DNA of 64,000 nt from Neobacillus rhizophilus (GTDB lineage Bacteria; Bacillota; Bacilli; Bacillales; Cytobacillaceae): positions 770,103-834,102 of the forward strand of contig NZ_JAGYPF010000002.1 of the NCBI RefSeq assembly GCF_018343535.1. Reading direction: 5' to 3'. The translations under genes were made by a program, and so were the position numbers. Every line of letters begins with the position of its first letter. The stretch's first letter is position 1. Of the stretch, positions 18,215-26,042 are shown in pieces. The notes below the pieces were generated by a model that saw only the letters and a program-made list of their open reading frames with translations, ran no database searches and was not told the DNA's origin.

Positions 18215-18240
18215 AAAAAAGGCAGGGGTTGGCCCTGCCT
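18215..18240 (-). terminator. Terminator-like hairpin reading leftward
   Basis: GGCAGGG and CCCTGCC arms at 18221-18227 and 18233-18239. On the minus strand the stem is followed by TTTTTTGG. It directly flanks the first 21-bp repeat block. Confidence 0.7.
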
Positions 18241-19050
18241 TTACTCGTCATTTCTGTGGTTTTACTAGTCAACTTTATAGATTTACTCGCCTGATTTCCT
18301 AAATTACTCGCCAAAATCTAGATTTTACTCGCCAAGCCCTATTTAGAGAGGCCAAACCTATCAAATAAGGTACCTTTTCAATTACCCTTTTTGATGTTAT
18401 TTCTATTTATTGGATACTCCTTCCGATTAGGTGTGGTTACTTTCCAAATGGGGAGAAATACTTTCCACATTCATGTTTTACTTACACTTTTTGGCCAATT
18501 ACTTTCCAAAATAAATGATTTACTTTCTAAACTTATTTTTTAGGGGGGATCACCCAAAAAAGCCAGGCGGCGAAACTTGCTCAGGTAATATATAAGATCT
18601 TAATAATACCTTTTAAAAATTACTCGCTGGATTTGGGATTTTACTCGTCAAAAGATAGGTTTTACTCGTCAACTTTTGAGTTTTACTTGCCTAATTTCAT
18701 GATTTACTCGCCCATCCCTATATGGAGAGGCCAAATCTACCCAAAAAGGTACCTTTTCAATTACCCTTTTTGATGTTATTTCTATTTATTGGATACTCCT
18801 TCCGATTAGGTGTGGTTACTTTCCAAATGGGGAGAAATACTTTCCACATTCATGTTTTACTTACACTTTTTGGCCAATTACTTTCCAAAATAAATGATTT
18901 ACTTTCTAAACTTATTTTTTAGGGGGGATCACCCAAAAAAGCCAGGCGGTGAGCCTGGCTTAGGTAACATATGAGATCTTAATAATACCTTTTTAAAAGT
19001 TACTCGCTCGATTTGGGTTTTACTCGTCAAAAGATAGGATTTACTCGCCC
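18241..19050. repeat. Tandem duplication of about 379 bp built from 21-bp-periodic TTACTCG / TTACTTTCC units
   Basis: The core TTACTCGYC recurs with its A at 18243, 18264, 18285, 18306, 18327, then 18622, 18643, 18664, 18685, 18706, then 19002, 19022, 19043. Spacing is 21 bases (20 once). A second, sequence-related block with TTACTTTCC has its A at 18439, 18460, 18480, 18501 and 18522. The stretch from about 18367 (AAGGTACCTTTTCAATTACC) to 18569 reappears nearly unchanged 379 bases later. No credible ORF or CRISPR structure spans it. It occupies nearly all of the gap of 1 kb between yaaN and the carboxypeptidase gene. Confidence 0.85.
18935..18960 (-). terminator. Terminator-like hairpin inside the repeat region
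   Basis: GCCAGGC at 18941-18947 pairs with GCCTGGC at 18953-18959; on the minus strand T6 follows. The equivalent hairpin in the other duplicated copy (18562 onward) has lost its second arm. It may end transcription from the carboxypeptidase gene. Confidence 0.75.
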
Positions 19051-19111
19051 ACCCCTGTTTTATGAGTCAACCCCCAACCTCAGAATCTGTTGTCGCAGCC
19101 CTAGACCGTTG

Positions 19112-19888
19112 TCAATTATTCACCGGTACCGCATCATAGTATTCCTCTAGGGTAATCCCATGTTTGGTGATAGCCTTGGCGATGGCTTTACCAACATAAC
19201 GAAGGTGCCATGGCTCATATTTGTAGCCGGTGATGGATTCTTTTCCTTTCGGGTAGCGGATAATGAAGCCATACTCATCTGCATGGTCCGCGAGCCACTT
19301 AGCTTCCACCGTTCCCGCAAAGCAATCCTCCGCAGGGCATTTTCCGTTCCCGCCCGTTACATCAATAGCAAGGCCCGTTTCATGTTCGCTTGTCCCAGGC
19401 ACGGCACTGTAGGTTTTCGCTTTTTTAATACCATCCTGATTGACGTAATAATTGAACAACGCCTTTTGTGAGGTATACGATCGATAGGCAGAAACTCCGG
19501 CTAGACCGATGCCCTGTTCCTCGGCAGCGGCAAATAATTTTTCGATAGCCGCAGCCGCTTCCTTTCGCATTTTTTGTTTTTCCGCTTTTTTATTAGAAAT
19601 ATACGGGATGTTTGGATACACTAAATCTTCAGGTTGATAGTTTTCAGGTAAGATATTGTACTGATTTACAAGCACAGGAATACTTTCTGGGTTGAACACC
19701 TCTTGCACCTGCCCATCACGGTGTTCCGACTTTTTCTCAGAGGCAACGGATGAAGAGCCGTCCTTAGCATCAGATTCGGTTCCTGTGACACCTTTATCGT
19801 CCTGGGAAAAGAAGCTTTTTCCCATGCAGCCGGTTAAAGGAAAGAGCAGAATTATCAAGCTAGTCATCACAGAAAATATTTTTAACAT
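19112..19888 (-). CDS. Lipoprotein D-alanyl-D-alanine carboxypeptidase, VanY/YodJ family (peptidase M15B)
   Basis: A 258-residue exported lipoprotein that trims D-Ala from peptidoglycan stem peptides. The N-terminus is a lipoprotein signal with lipobox LTGC (Cys about 21), then a Ser/Lys-rich linker to about 75. The M15 catalytic domain shows SAYRSYTSQ, the zinc motif SEHETGLAIDV (SxHxxGxAxD) and EPWHLRYV (Glu base and third zinc His). Start chosen at ATG 19888, 6 bases after AGGAAG; the longer ORF to 19945 lacks a ribosome site and would bury the lipoprotein signal. Single gene, transcribed into the repeat array. Confidence 0.92.
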   Translation of the reverse strand: MLKIFSVMTSLIILLFPLTGCMGKSFFSQDDKGVTGTESDAKDGSSSVASEKKSEHRDGQVQEVFNPESIPVLVNQYNILPENYQPEDLVYPNIPYISNKKAEKQKMRKEAAAAIEKLFAAAEEQGIGLAGVSAYRSYTSQKALFNYYVNQDGIKKAKTYSAVPGTSEHETGLAIDVTGGNGKCPAEDCFAGTVEAKWLADHADEYGFIIRYPKGKESITGYKYEPWHLRYVGKAIAKAITKHGITLEEYYDAVPVNN

Positions 19889-20120
19889 CGCAAACTTCCT
19901 TTTTTTAAAATGAATTTGATAACAGCATGGACACAATAAAGCCACTTTTAAACATGCTTATAAAAATAAAGCCCCACTAGCAAGGTGTGCCCTTTTTCCT
20001 ATAAACAAAAGCATGATCCTATTGTCAGCAGGCAAACCTTATGTGAATTTTCAAAAAAATTAGTACCCAAGACTCTTTTCATTTTAAATTAGGTTATTTA
20101 TGCTGTTTACAAACACATAA

Positions 20121-20208
20121 ATCGTACGAAACGGCAAAACTATTGAAAAATGGTGACGCAAAGCTATAGGGGCTAATGTTTAACAACGATGCTAGCCAGC
20201 TACCGAAC
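20121..20208 (+). promoter_or_regulatory. Cyclic-di-GMP-I (GEMM) riboswitch aptamer
   Basis: The sequence follows the GEMM consensus in order. GGCAAA is followed by hairpin P2 with arms ACTATT / AATGGT closed by a GAAA tetraloop (20139-20154). The invariant GACGCAAAGC follows at 20155-20164, then GCTATAGGGGCTAA (tetraloop-receptor side of P3), the returning strand GCTAGCCAGC (GCTA/TAGC base of P3), and CTACCGAA closing P1. A flanking pair, ACATAAATCG / CGGTTTATGT, could extend P1. It lies 47 bases upstream of a 58-codon gene with a strong ribosome site. No intrinsic terminator lies between aptamer and gene, so control would be translational or by another route. Confidence 0.85.
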
Positions 20209-20255
20209 ACGAATACTCCAGCGGTTTATGTAAAGACAAGTGAGGAGGCTTTCAT

Positions 20256-20432
20256 GTGTTAAAATTATGGCAAAAGGGAAAATACTATTATCATGTCTAT
20301 CTGTACAGACATAATGAGCTGCTGCAGAAAGATTGTTTATGCGAGAAGCTAAGGTGGAAGTTGAAGATTAAAGCCATTTATCACAATAGCAAGGCGATTG
20401 AACTTGGTTTTAAATTAAATCCTTTAACCTAA
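20256..20432 (+). CDS. 58-residue basic small protein downstream of a c-di-GMP riboswitch
   Basis: GTG start at 20256 with GAGGAGG 7 bases upstream; an out-of-frame ATG at 20254 stops after two codons. The product is basic and aromatic-rich, beginning MLKLWQKGKYYYHVYLYRHN, with two cysteines (DCLCEKL) and no membrane segment or signal peptide. The family is not recognised. Its position right after a GEMM aptamer and before a terminator at 20531-20566 makes it the only candidate target gene in this transcript. That suggests a role in the motile/sessile or surface switch governed by c-di-GMP (inference). Confidence 0.65.
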   Translation: MLKLWQKGKYYYHVYLYRHNELLQKDCLCEKLRWKLKIKAIYHNSKAIELGFKLNPLT

Positions 20433-20530
20433 AAATTGGTTTCTTTTAAGATAGCAAATCCTTAAGGTGAAATAAGATGAAAAATGTCAGAGGGACAAGG
20501 AATCTTTCGACACTTTTCTCGCCAAGACAA

Positions 20531-20566
20531 AAAAGAAATCGGCTGTTCCCCAGCCGATTTCTTTTT
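20531..20566. terminator. Bidirectional Rho-independent terminator
   Basis: AAAGAAATCGGCTG pairs with CAGCCGATTTCTTT around TTCCC, with T-rich flanks. It lies between the convergent small gene and nirK. Confidence 0.92.
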
Positions 20567-20581
20567 ACATCTATACATATT

Positions 20582-21634
20582 TTAGTGAGACATTACAGCG
20601 CTGCCATCGTCATGTCCGTCTTTGGTCACCTTCAGTACTGCTACAGCGCCCTTGGTGGCATGGTTGAATTGGTGTGTTACAATTGGATAGCTGCCTTCTT
20701 TTGTTACAGTGAACTCAACCACGGCACCGCCGCTTGCTGGCAGCAGCAAGGTTTGTATTCCCTTCATGTGGTTGAATGGATTTCCGTCAATATACACATC
20801 ATCAAAGACAGTTCCGACTACATGGAAGCTAGAAACTTCATTAGGGCCCACGTTGTCCACGTAAAGTCTCACTCTGTCACCAACCTTGGCAAGGAGCGGT
20901 TTATCAACAAGGGAGCCAACGGCACCATTTGTGTTTGGGTCGCCGTTTTTAAGCGCTTTCGCGGAAAAGACTACATATTTTGGAACACCATTTGTAAAGT
21001 CCTCTAGGTTGTTGTATTTATACCACTCGTTTTGCACAAGCGCATATTCGCGAGTCACTTGAGAGTCTGTAGGGTAGCCATCCTTCGGTTTCACAATAAT
21101 CATCCCGTGCATCCCGTTCGCAATATGAGCGAGAACTGGCTTCGTGCCACAGTGGTACATGAATACGCCAGGATTGTCAGCAGGATAGCTGAACGTGCCG
21201 GTGTGATCAGGCATTACATTTGCAAAATCCGTAGAAGGTGCTGCATGTACGGCGTGCATGTCCATGCTGTGCGGGATGGATGGATCCATATTTTTTAAGG
21301 TAAAATTGATTTTATCTCCTTGATTGACGACAACCACCGGACCAGGTGCTTCGCCGTTAAATGTCCAAGCCTTATACATTTCGCCTTTGTTGATTTCTAT
21401 ATCGGTAATTTGAGCAGTTATTTCAATATTCACTTCATGTTCGCTAATTCGGTCAATCTTAATTGGAGTTGGTTTTTGGTTTAGGCCTTTATGGGGTGCG
21501 AATACTTCGACTGCAGCTTCCTTATCACTTTGCGCCTCCACCTTTTTTTCCACTGAAAGATCAGCTTTACCACAAGCACCTAGAATTAATGCGGATGTGA
21601 CAACCATTGCTGCAACCTTTGTAAACTTACCCAT
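20582..21634 (-). CDS. nirK: Copper-containing nitrite reductase (NirK-type multicopper protein), lipoprotein
   Basis: Reduces nitrite to nitric oxide on the outer face of the membrane. 350 residues: lipoprotein signal with lipobox LGAC (about residues 1-22), a short linker, then two cupredoxin domains. Copper ligands visible are PHSMDMHAVH (type 1 His, catalytic Asp and type 2 His, near 120), MYHCGTKPVLAHIANGMHG (type 1 Cys/His/Met plus type 2 His, near 160), SSFHVVGTV (near 268) and THQFNHATKG (near 322). NirK is known from Bacillus and Neobacillus denitrifiers. Start chosen at ATG 21634, 7 bases after GGAGGG. No nor, nos or NirK-assembly genes are adjacent. Laccase-like multicopper oxidase is the alternative, but the Asp-His pattern favours NirK. 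Confidence 0.87.
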   Translation of the reverse strand: MGKFTKVAAMVVTSALILGACGKADLSVEKKVEAQSDKEAAVEVFAPHKGLNQKPTPIKIDRISEHEVNIEITAQITDIEINKGEMYKAWTFNGEAPGPVVVVNQGDKINFTLKNMDPSIPHSMDMHAVHAAPSTDFANVMPDHTGTFSYPADNPGVFMYHCGTKPVLAHIANGMHGMIIVKPKDGYPTDSQVTREYALVQNEWYKYNNLEDFTNGVPKYVVFSAKALKNGDPNTNGAVGSLVDKPLLAKVGDRVRLYVDNVGPNEVSSFHVVGTVFDDVYIDGNPFNHMKGIQTLLLPASGGAVVEFTVTKEGSYPIVTHQFNHATKGAVAVLKVTKDGHDDGSAVMSH

Positions 21635-21689
21635 TTTTCTTCCCTCCATTTAGAACTCCTAATTTTTTTTGGCTAATAAGAATGTACAA

Positions 21690-21776
21690 ACTTTCTGTCG
21701 AAAGCTTTATACTTTCTTAACGCATAAATTCAACTACGCCTCTGTCTTCGTCCTATCGGACTTGCCAATCGACGAG
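21690..21776 (-). promoter_or_regulatory. Structured leader element upstream of nirK
   Basis: Read on the minus strand, it contains a hairpin GTCC-GATA-GGAC (21750-21761), then GAAGACAGAGGCG, and a second hairpin CTTTC-GACA-GAAAG (21691-21704), about 60-140 bases before the nirK start. The sequence is more GC-rich and structured than ordinary spacer. It could be a 5' leader RNA or part of a dispersed repeat; no known riboswitch class was matched. Confidence 0.4.
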
Positions 21777-21969
21777 TTTTCATTTATTTGATTAATGATT
21801 ACATTTTCATTTTACTTTTATTAGAAATGCTCCTAGTGATGCTGGTCACTCAAAAATGGGGTGTTCTTGAACAATTTGTGAATAACTGAGCAAAGTAATA
21901 TTTATATGGTGTAAATACTAATTTCTCAGCTGATAGTGGTAATTCTATTAATAAAAGGAGGCGATTTTT

Positions 21970-22110
21970 TTGAAGAATAAAAACGATGGAACAAGCGATG
22001 GATTGAATCAAATTTTTGAAATTATTAATGCAAAAGGAGATGAAGGGGAACTTCGGGAAATTGTTGAAAATAATGAAAATCAATCTTCAGAAATACGGTC
22101 GCAGCAGTAA
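21970..22110 (+). CDS. 46-residue acidic small protein
   Basis: TTG start at 21970 with AAAGGAGGCGA 6-8 bases upstream, and a clean terminator 10 bases after the TAA. The product is Asn/Glu-rich: MKNKNDGTSDGLNQIFEII followed by a helical acidic region and an SSEIRSQQ end. It has no membrane segment. The family is not recognised. The strong ribosome site plus terminator argue that it is expressed. Confidence 0.6.
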   Translation: MKNKNDGTSDGLNQIFEIINAKGDEGELREIVENNENQSSEIRSQQ

Positions 22111-22120
22111 TAAACCCCAT

Positions 22121-22155
22121 GGAACTAGAAACTAATATCTAGTTCCTATTTATTT
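22121..22155 (+). terminator. Rho-independent terminator
   Basis: GGAACTAGA pairs with TCTAGTTCC, followed by TATTTATTTG. Confidence 0.8.
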
Positions 22156-22354
22156 GTGCATAATGTGTATAACTTGTGGATAAATCTTTACTAATTGTGG
22201 GTAACTAGTGTGCTTTTGTGGGTAATTGATTTTTTAAAAAAATATTTTACTTGGTTAAATCGTGGATAACTTGTATAAATCTGTTGATAACCATGTGGAT
22301 ACTGTTAAAAACTTGTTTATAAACTATGGATAGGTAAAACAACCCTGTGGACAG
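22155..22354 (+). other. Cluster of DnaA-box-like sequences
   Basis: Same-strand nonamers related to TGTGNATAA (complement of the DnaA box TTATNCACA). Exact matches lie at 22155-22163 (TGTGCATAA), 22164-22172 (TGTGTATAA) and 22175-22183 (TGTGGATAA). One-mismatch forms lie at 22196, 22217, 22261, 22282 and 22294. Weaker forms lie at 22325 and 22346. No dnaA or dnaN gene is near, so this is not an ordinary oriC. B. subtilis has DnaA-box clusters away from oriC that modulate initiation. Confidence 0.7.
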
Positions 22355-22378
22355 TCTGACTTTTTCCCCTCTTAGAAT

Positions 22379-22407
22379 ATGACATTTGTCACCTCATTTT
22401 GATGACA
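22379..22407. promoter_or_regulatory. Candidate operator of the yvfRSTU operon
   Basis: The inverted repeat TGACA-TT-TGTCA (22380-22391) is followed by a further TGACA half-site at 22403-22407, about 70-95 bases before yvfR. Position and symmetry fit a dimeric NarL-family regulator such as the one encoded by the operon. Assignment is inference. Confidence 0.4.
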
Positions 22408-22473
22408 ATGCTTACTAAAAAGCAACGCCTCCTCAACGTACAATGAAATCAAGTAATCAGGAGGTGTTCAGAA

Positions 22474-23376
22474 ATGAACGAAATTCTAACTGTAACAAAC
22501 GTGACAAAGTCATTCCACCGTAAAAAGGCAGTAAACGATGTTTCTTTTTCCATCACAAAAGGTGAAGTTGTAGCAATCCTCGGACCGAACGGTGCCGGAA
22601 AGACGACGACGATATCGATGATATTGGGACTGCTTAAGCCCACATCCGGAGAGGTCCGGTTATTCAACCTTCCTCCCCAGGAAAAGCAGGTTAGGGAAAA
22701 AATTGGCACAATGCTGCAGGAGGTCAGTGTGATGCAGGGCCTTAGAGTTGGCGAGGTTCTCGAGCTAATCAGAAGCTATTATCCACAGCCGCTAGCCATG
22801 GAGGAACTCATAGAGCTGACAGGTCTTACTGAACAGGATTTAAGAACACGGGCGGAAAAGTTATCGGGTGGACAAAAGCGGCGCCTTAGCTTTGCCCTAG
22901 CACTGGCAGGAAACCCGGAGCTGATTATTTTTGACGAACCGACTGTCGGCATGGATATACATGCGCGAAAACGCTTTTGGCAAACGGTACGAACACTAGC
23001 AGAGGAGGGCAAAACGATCATTTTTTCGACTCACTACTTACAGGAAGCGGATGACGCGGCCGACAGGATTTTATTGTTTAAAGACGGAGCGATTGCCGCC
23101 GATGGAACGCCTGCACAAATTAAAGCAAGCATTTCCAAGCAGTCCGTTTCCTTTATCGTCGACCCGGAAATATCACTTGAAAAACTATATCTTAACATCG
23201 AAATCCATGATATTTTTCGAAAAAATAACCGGGTCTACATTCATACGGAAAACACGGACCGAATTCTCGAGCTGCTTTTTCAAGAAAAAATTGGGGCACG
23301 TGACATCCAAATTGAACGAGGAAAGCTGGAGGAAGCGTTTGAGCAGCTGACCAGCGAAACAAAGGATGCCATCTAA
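22474..23376 (+). CDS. yvfR: ABC transporter ATP-binding protein
   Basis: The 300-residue ATPase subunit of a drug/lipid-export-type ABC transporter. Walker A is [10 protein letters not shown], the Q-loop region reads MLQEVSV, the signature is [11 protein letters not shown], Walker B is [12 protein letters not shown], and the switch histidine is in STHYLQEAD. The C-terminal extension (about 215-300) is typical of these exporters. ATG 22474 follows AGGAGGTG by about 7 bases. First gene of a four-gene operon matching B. subtilis yvfR-yvfS-yvfT-yvfU. Confidence 0.9.
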   Translation: MNEILTVTNVTKSFHRKKAVNDVSFSITKGEVVAILGPNGAGKTTTISMILGLLKPTSGEVRLFNLPPQEKQVREKIGTMLQEVSVMQGLRVGEVLELIRSYYPQPLAMEELIELTGLTEQDLRTRAEKLSGGQKRRLSFALALAGNPELIIFDEPTVGMDIHARKRFWQTVRTLAEEGKTIIFSTHYLQEADDAADRILLFKDGAIAADGTPAQIKASISKQSVSFIVDPEISLEKLYLNIEIHDIFRKNNRVYIHTENTDRILELLFQEKIGARDIQIERGKLEEAFEQLTSETKDAI

Positions 23377-24114
23377 ATGAAAACTTTTAAAATGCAATGT
23401 AAAACAGAAATCATCAGGGTGCTGAGGAATCGCTATTTTGTGTTTTGGTCTCTGCTGATGCCGATTATTTTTTATTATGTTTTCACTAATTTAGTGAATG
23501 CCGATGTTCCGAATAAAGCCGAGTGGCAGGCGCATTATTTAATGTCAATGACGGTGTTCAGCGTGATGGGTTCGTCAATGATGACCCTCGGGATCCGCAT
23601 GGTGCAGGAGCGCTCTCAGGGCTGGTCAACGTTTATCCGTACGACACCGCTGTCTGACACGGTTTATTTTGCGGCGCAAATGGTCGGGCAGAGCGTGATT
23701 CATGCCTTGTCTATCACGATTATTTTTATCGCAGGAGCGCTCATTAACGGGGTTTCGTTAAAAGCATTCGAATGGATTATGAGTGGGTTGTGGATTCTGC
23801 TAGCCTCCCTGCCATTCCTAGCGATTGGCACATTGATTGGCTTGATGAAGAAAGTAGAGACCGCGGCTGGCATCAGCAATGTGCTGTACATGGTACTCGC
23901 GGTTTCCGGGGGCTTGTGGATGCCGCTTGATGTGATGCCAAAAATCATGCAGACTATTGGAAAATGGCTTCCGTCCTATAATTTCGGCAGCGGGGCCTGG
24001 GAGATTGTCCGCGGAGGGATGCCGGATTGGAAAAATATACTGATTCTTATCGCCTATTTGGTCCTGTTCATGCTACTATCGAAGTATATTAGAAGAAAAC
24101 AAGAAGCGGTGTGA
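23377..24114 (+). CDS. yvfS: ABC transporter permease
   Basis: A 245-residue ABC-2-type membrane subunit with six predicted helices and the usual end ...YIRRKQEAV. LWMPLDVMPKIMQTIGKWLPSYN near 185-207 is the conserved ABC-2 loop (P-x-x-x-MP...LP..). The start codon directly follows the yvfR stop, so the two are coupled. It partners with YvfR to move an unknown substrate, probably an antimicrobial or lipid-like compound judged from similar exporters next to DesK-type kinases. Confidence 0.9.
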   Translation: MKTFKMQCKTEIIRVLRNRYFVFWSLLMPIIFYYVFTNLVNADVPNKAEWQAHYLMSMTVFSVMGSSMMTLGIRMVQERSQGWSTFIRTTPLSDTVYFAAQMVGQSVIHALSITIIFIAGALINGVSLKAFEWIMSGLWILLASLPFLAIGTLIGLMKKVETAAGISNVLYMVLAVSGGLWMPLDVMPKIMQTIGKWLPSYNFGSGAWEIVRGGMPDWKNILILIAYLVLFMLLSKYIRRKQEAV

Positions 24115-24118
24115 TTTA

Positions 24119-25252
24119 ATGAAACTATCATTCAGCATATTTCCAAGAAAATACGGCCTTTTTCCCTATATCTTTCTCGTTTATTTTGGGTTTCCTATCT
24201 ATTATTTGACAAAGGAATCAGGAGTAAAGCAGCTGGCTGGCTATGGGATGGTGCTGTTGTTTTTGCTGACGTACCGTCAGCTTTATTTTTTGATGGAAAA
24301 AAAAGCATTCTCATACTGGCTGGCGGTCCAGCTTATCATTGTGTTTATCCTGAGTGTCTTTTATAGTCTTAATCACATTTTTTTGGGATTCTTTCCGGCG
24401 AATTTTATCGGCTGGTATCGTGATAAAAAGGTGTTTAAGCGCGGGCTGTTCAGTTTAGCTTTTGTTGAAATTGTCCCGTTTATTTACCATGTGGTTAGGA
24501 CTGAACAGTTTTTCACACCAAAAGAGCTGTTATATTTCGTTCCTTTTCTCATTATCATGTTGATTTCACCGTTTGGCATCCGTTCGATGAACAGACGGAT
24601 GGAGCTAGAGCAGGAACTTGAACGGGCAAATCAACGAATCGAGGAACTGGTGAAGCGGGAGGAGCGGGTCAGGATTGCTCGTGACCTGCACGACACTCTC
24701 GGGCATACATTGTCGCTTCTCACGCTTAAGAGCCAGCTTGTCCAGCGTTTGATTCCGGTTGATTCTGAGCGGGCACGTAGTGAAGCCAAAGAAATGGAGG
24801 TCACCTCACGGGCAGCGTTAAAGCAAGTGCGCGAGCTGGTGACGGATATGAGAGCCATTGCGATCACCGAGGAGCTGCTCGAGGTTCAGCAGATTTTACG
24901 GGCAGCAGACATTACCTATCAATACGATGGCGATATTGATTTTTCAAACATTCCTCCTTTTACGCAGAATATTATCAGTATGTGCCTAAAGGAGGCGGCA
25001 ACAAACGTGGTCAAGCACAGCCGGGCAACACATTGCTCGATATCTATTAATCTATCTGCAGAAAAGCTGAAGGCTATGGTCCGCGACGACGGGATGGGGG
25101 TTCCGCTCTCCACGGTCGCCTTCGGAAATGGGCTGAAGGGAATGGAAGAAAGGCTTGCACTTATTGATGGTTCGGTGTTGTTGCGTAACCAAAACGGGGC
25201 AGTGTTGGAAATCAACGTACCGATTATAAAAAAGGAGGCAGCAGCAGTATGA
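24119..25252 (+). CDS. yvfT: Sensor histidine kinase, DesK/NarX-like (HisKA_3)
   Basis: 377 residues. Five or six N-terminal membrane helices (to about 160) act as the sensor, with no large extracellular domain. A coiled-coil linker (ELEQELERANQRIEEL) precedes the dimerisation/phosphoacceptor domain with RDLHDTLGHTLSLL (phosphorylated His), then the HATPase domain with KEAATNVVKHSRATHC (N box), RDDGMGVP and GNGLKGMEERL. It probably senses membrane state or an envelope-active compound and phosphorylates YvfU. Starts 4 bases after yvfS and overlaps yvfU by ATGA. Confidence 0.9.
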   Translation: MKLSFSIFPRKYGLFPYIFLVYFGFPIYYLTKESGVKQLAGYGMVLLFLLTYRQLYFLMEKKAFSYWLAVQLIIVFILSVFYSLNHIFLGFFPANFIGWYRDKKVFKRGLFSLAFVEIVPFIYHVVRTEQFFTPKELLYFVPFLIIMLISPFGIRSMNRRMELEQELERANQRIEELVKREERVRIARDLHDTLGHTLSLLTLKSQLVQRLIPVDSERARSEAKEMEVTSRAALKQVRELVTDMRAIAITEELLEVQQILRAADITYQYDGDIDFSNIPPFTQNIISMCLKEAATNVVKHSRATHCSISINLSAEKLKAMVRDDGMGVPLSTVAFGNGLKGMEERLALIDGSVLLRNQNGAVLEINVPIIKKEAAAV

Positions 25253-25851
25253 TTACATTATTTATAGCAGAGGACCAGCGGATGCTTTTAGGTGCACTCG
25301 GCTCTTTGTTAGATTTGGAGCAGGACATGAAGGTAATCGGCCAGGCAATGAACGGGGAGGAGGCGCTCGCTTCCATCTTGAAGCTTAAGCCGGATGTTTG
25401 TTTAATGGATATTGAAATGCCTGTACTGAATGGACTGGAGGTAGCGGAACAACTGGCAGGGCTCGAAGCACCGAGCAAGGTCATCATTCTGACCACCTTT
25501 GCCCGTCCTGGTTATTTCGAACGCGCGGTAAAAATCGGTGTTCATGGCTACTTGCTTAAGGATGGGGAAATTGACGACCTGGCCGGAGCAATTCGCAAGG
25601 TCATGGCAGGAAAGCGGGTGTTCAGCCCCGATTTGGCGGTCGATGTCATTCGCGAGGAAAACCCATTAACCCAGCGGGAACAAGAGATTCTAAGATTGGC
25701 AGCGTTAGGCAAAACAACGAAAGAAATAACATCCGCACTCTATCTTTCATCCGGCACCGTCCGCAACTACATCTCCGAAATCATCCACAAACTCGGCGCC
25801 AAAAACCGCACTGAAGCGTCGGCAATCGCCCGGCAAAAAGGGTGGATCTAA
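25249..25851 (+). CDS. yvfU: LuxR/NarL-family response regulator
   Basis: 200 residues. The receiver domain has acidic residues near the N-terminus (FIAEDQRML), phospho-acceptor Asp in VCLMDIEMPVLNG, Thr in ILTTFARPG and Lys in LLKDG. The C-terminal LuxR helix-turn-helix reads LTQREQEILRLAALG through SGTVRNYISEIIHKLGAKNR. It probably activates its own operon through the TGACA repeats upstream of yvfR (inference). Its start overlaps the yvfT stop. Confidence 0.92.
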   Translation: MITLFIAEDQRMLLGALGSLLDLEQDMKVIGQAMNGEEALASILKLKPDVCLMDIEMPVLNGLEVAEQLAGLEAPSKVIILTTFARPGYFERAVKIGVHGYLLKDGEIDDLAGAIRKVMAGKRVFSPDLAVDVIREENPLTQREQEILRLAALGKTTKEITSALYLSSGTVRNYISEIIHKLGAKNRTEASAIARQKGWI

Positions 25852-25854
25852 TGG

Positions 25855-25905
25855 ACTGGGGACAGTTTGAAACATGAGAACCGTCCGAGACCAACTGCCC
25901 ATTTC
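25855..25905. repeat. Degenerate dispersed element B fragment
   Basis: CTGGGGACAGTTTG, then GAGAACCGTCC and CCAACTGCCC. The GAACCGTCC core matches element B on the minus strand. It also contains an imperfect inverted repeat (GGGGACAGTT / AACTGCCC). Confidence 0.45.
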
Positions 25906-26042
25906 CTCTTCTCTAGGCAGAACAACCTTCCTTAAAATCATTTTCTGAATAGATTAATACTATCTTAATTGAGGGGAGGACAAGGCTCTGCTGAAAGCCA
26001 TAAATGGGAACATCTGAAGAATTCTCCTGGGGAGCCTTATTC

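Noticed and set aside
18722..18922. 66-codon ORF inside the duplicated repeat region
   Set aside because: Composed of repeat sequence, no ribosome site, and broken by stops in the other copy.
18241..19050. CRISPR array
   Set aside because: Only 7-9 bases of each 21-base unit are conserved; there is no repeat-spacer alternation of 25-40 bases and no cas gene.
20477..21007. 176-codon plus-strand ORF
   Set aside because: Runs antisense through nirK, whose copper ligands fix the real frame; the plus-strand product has no recognisable domain.
22155..22354. Chromosomal origin oriC
   Set aside because: No dnaA/dnaN neighbours and no clear DnaA-trio or unwinding element; a regulatory box cluster fits better.
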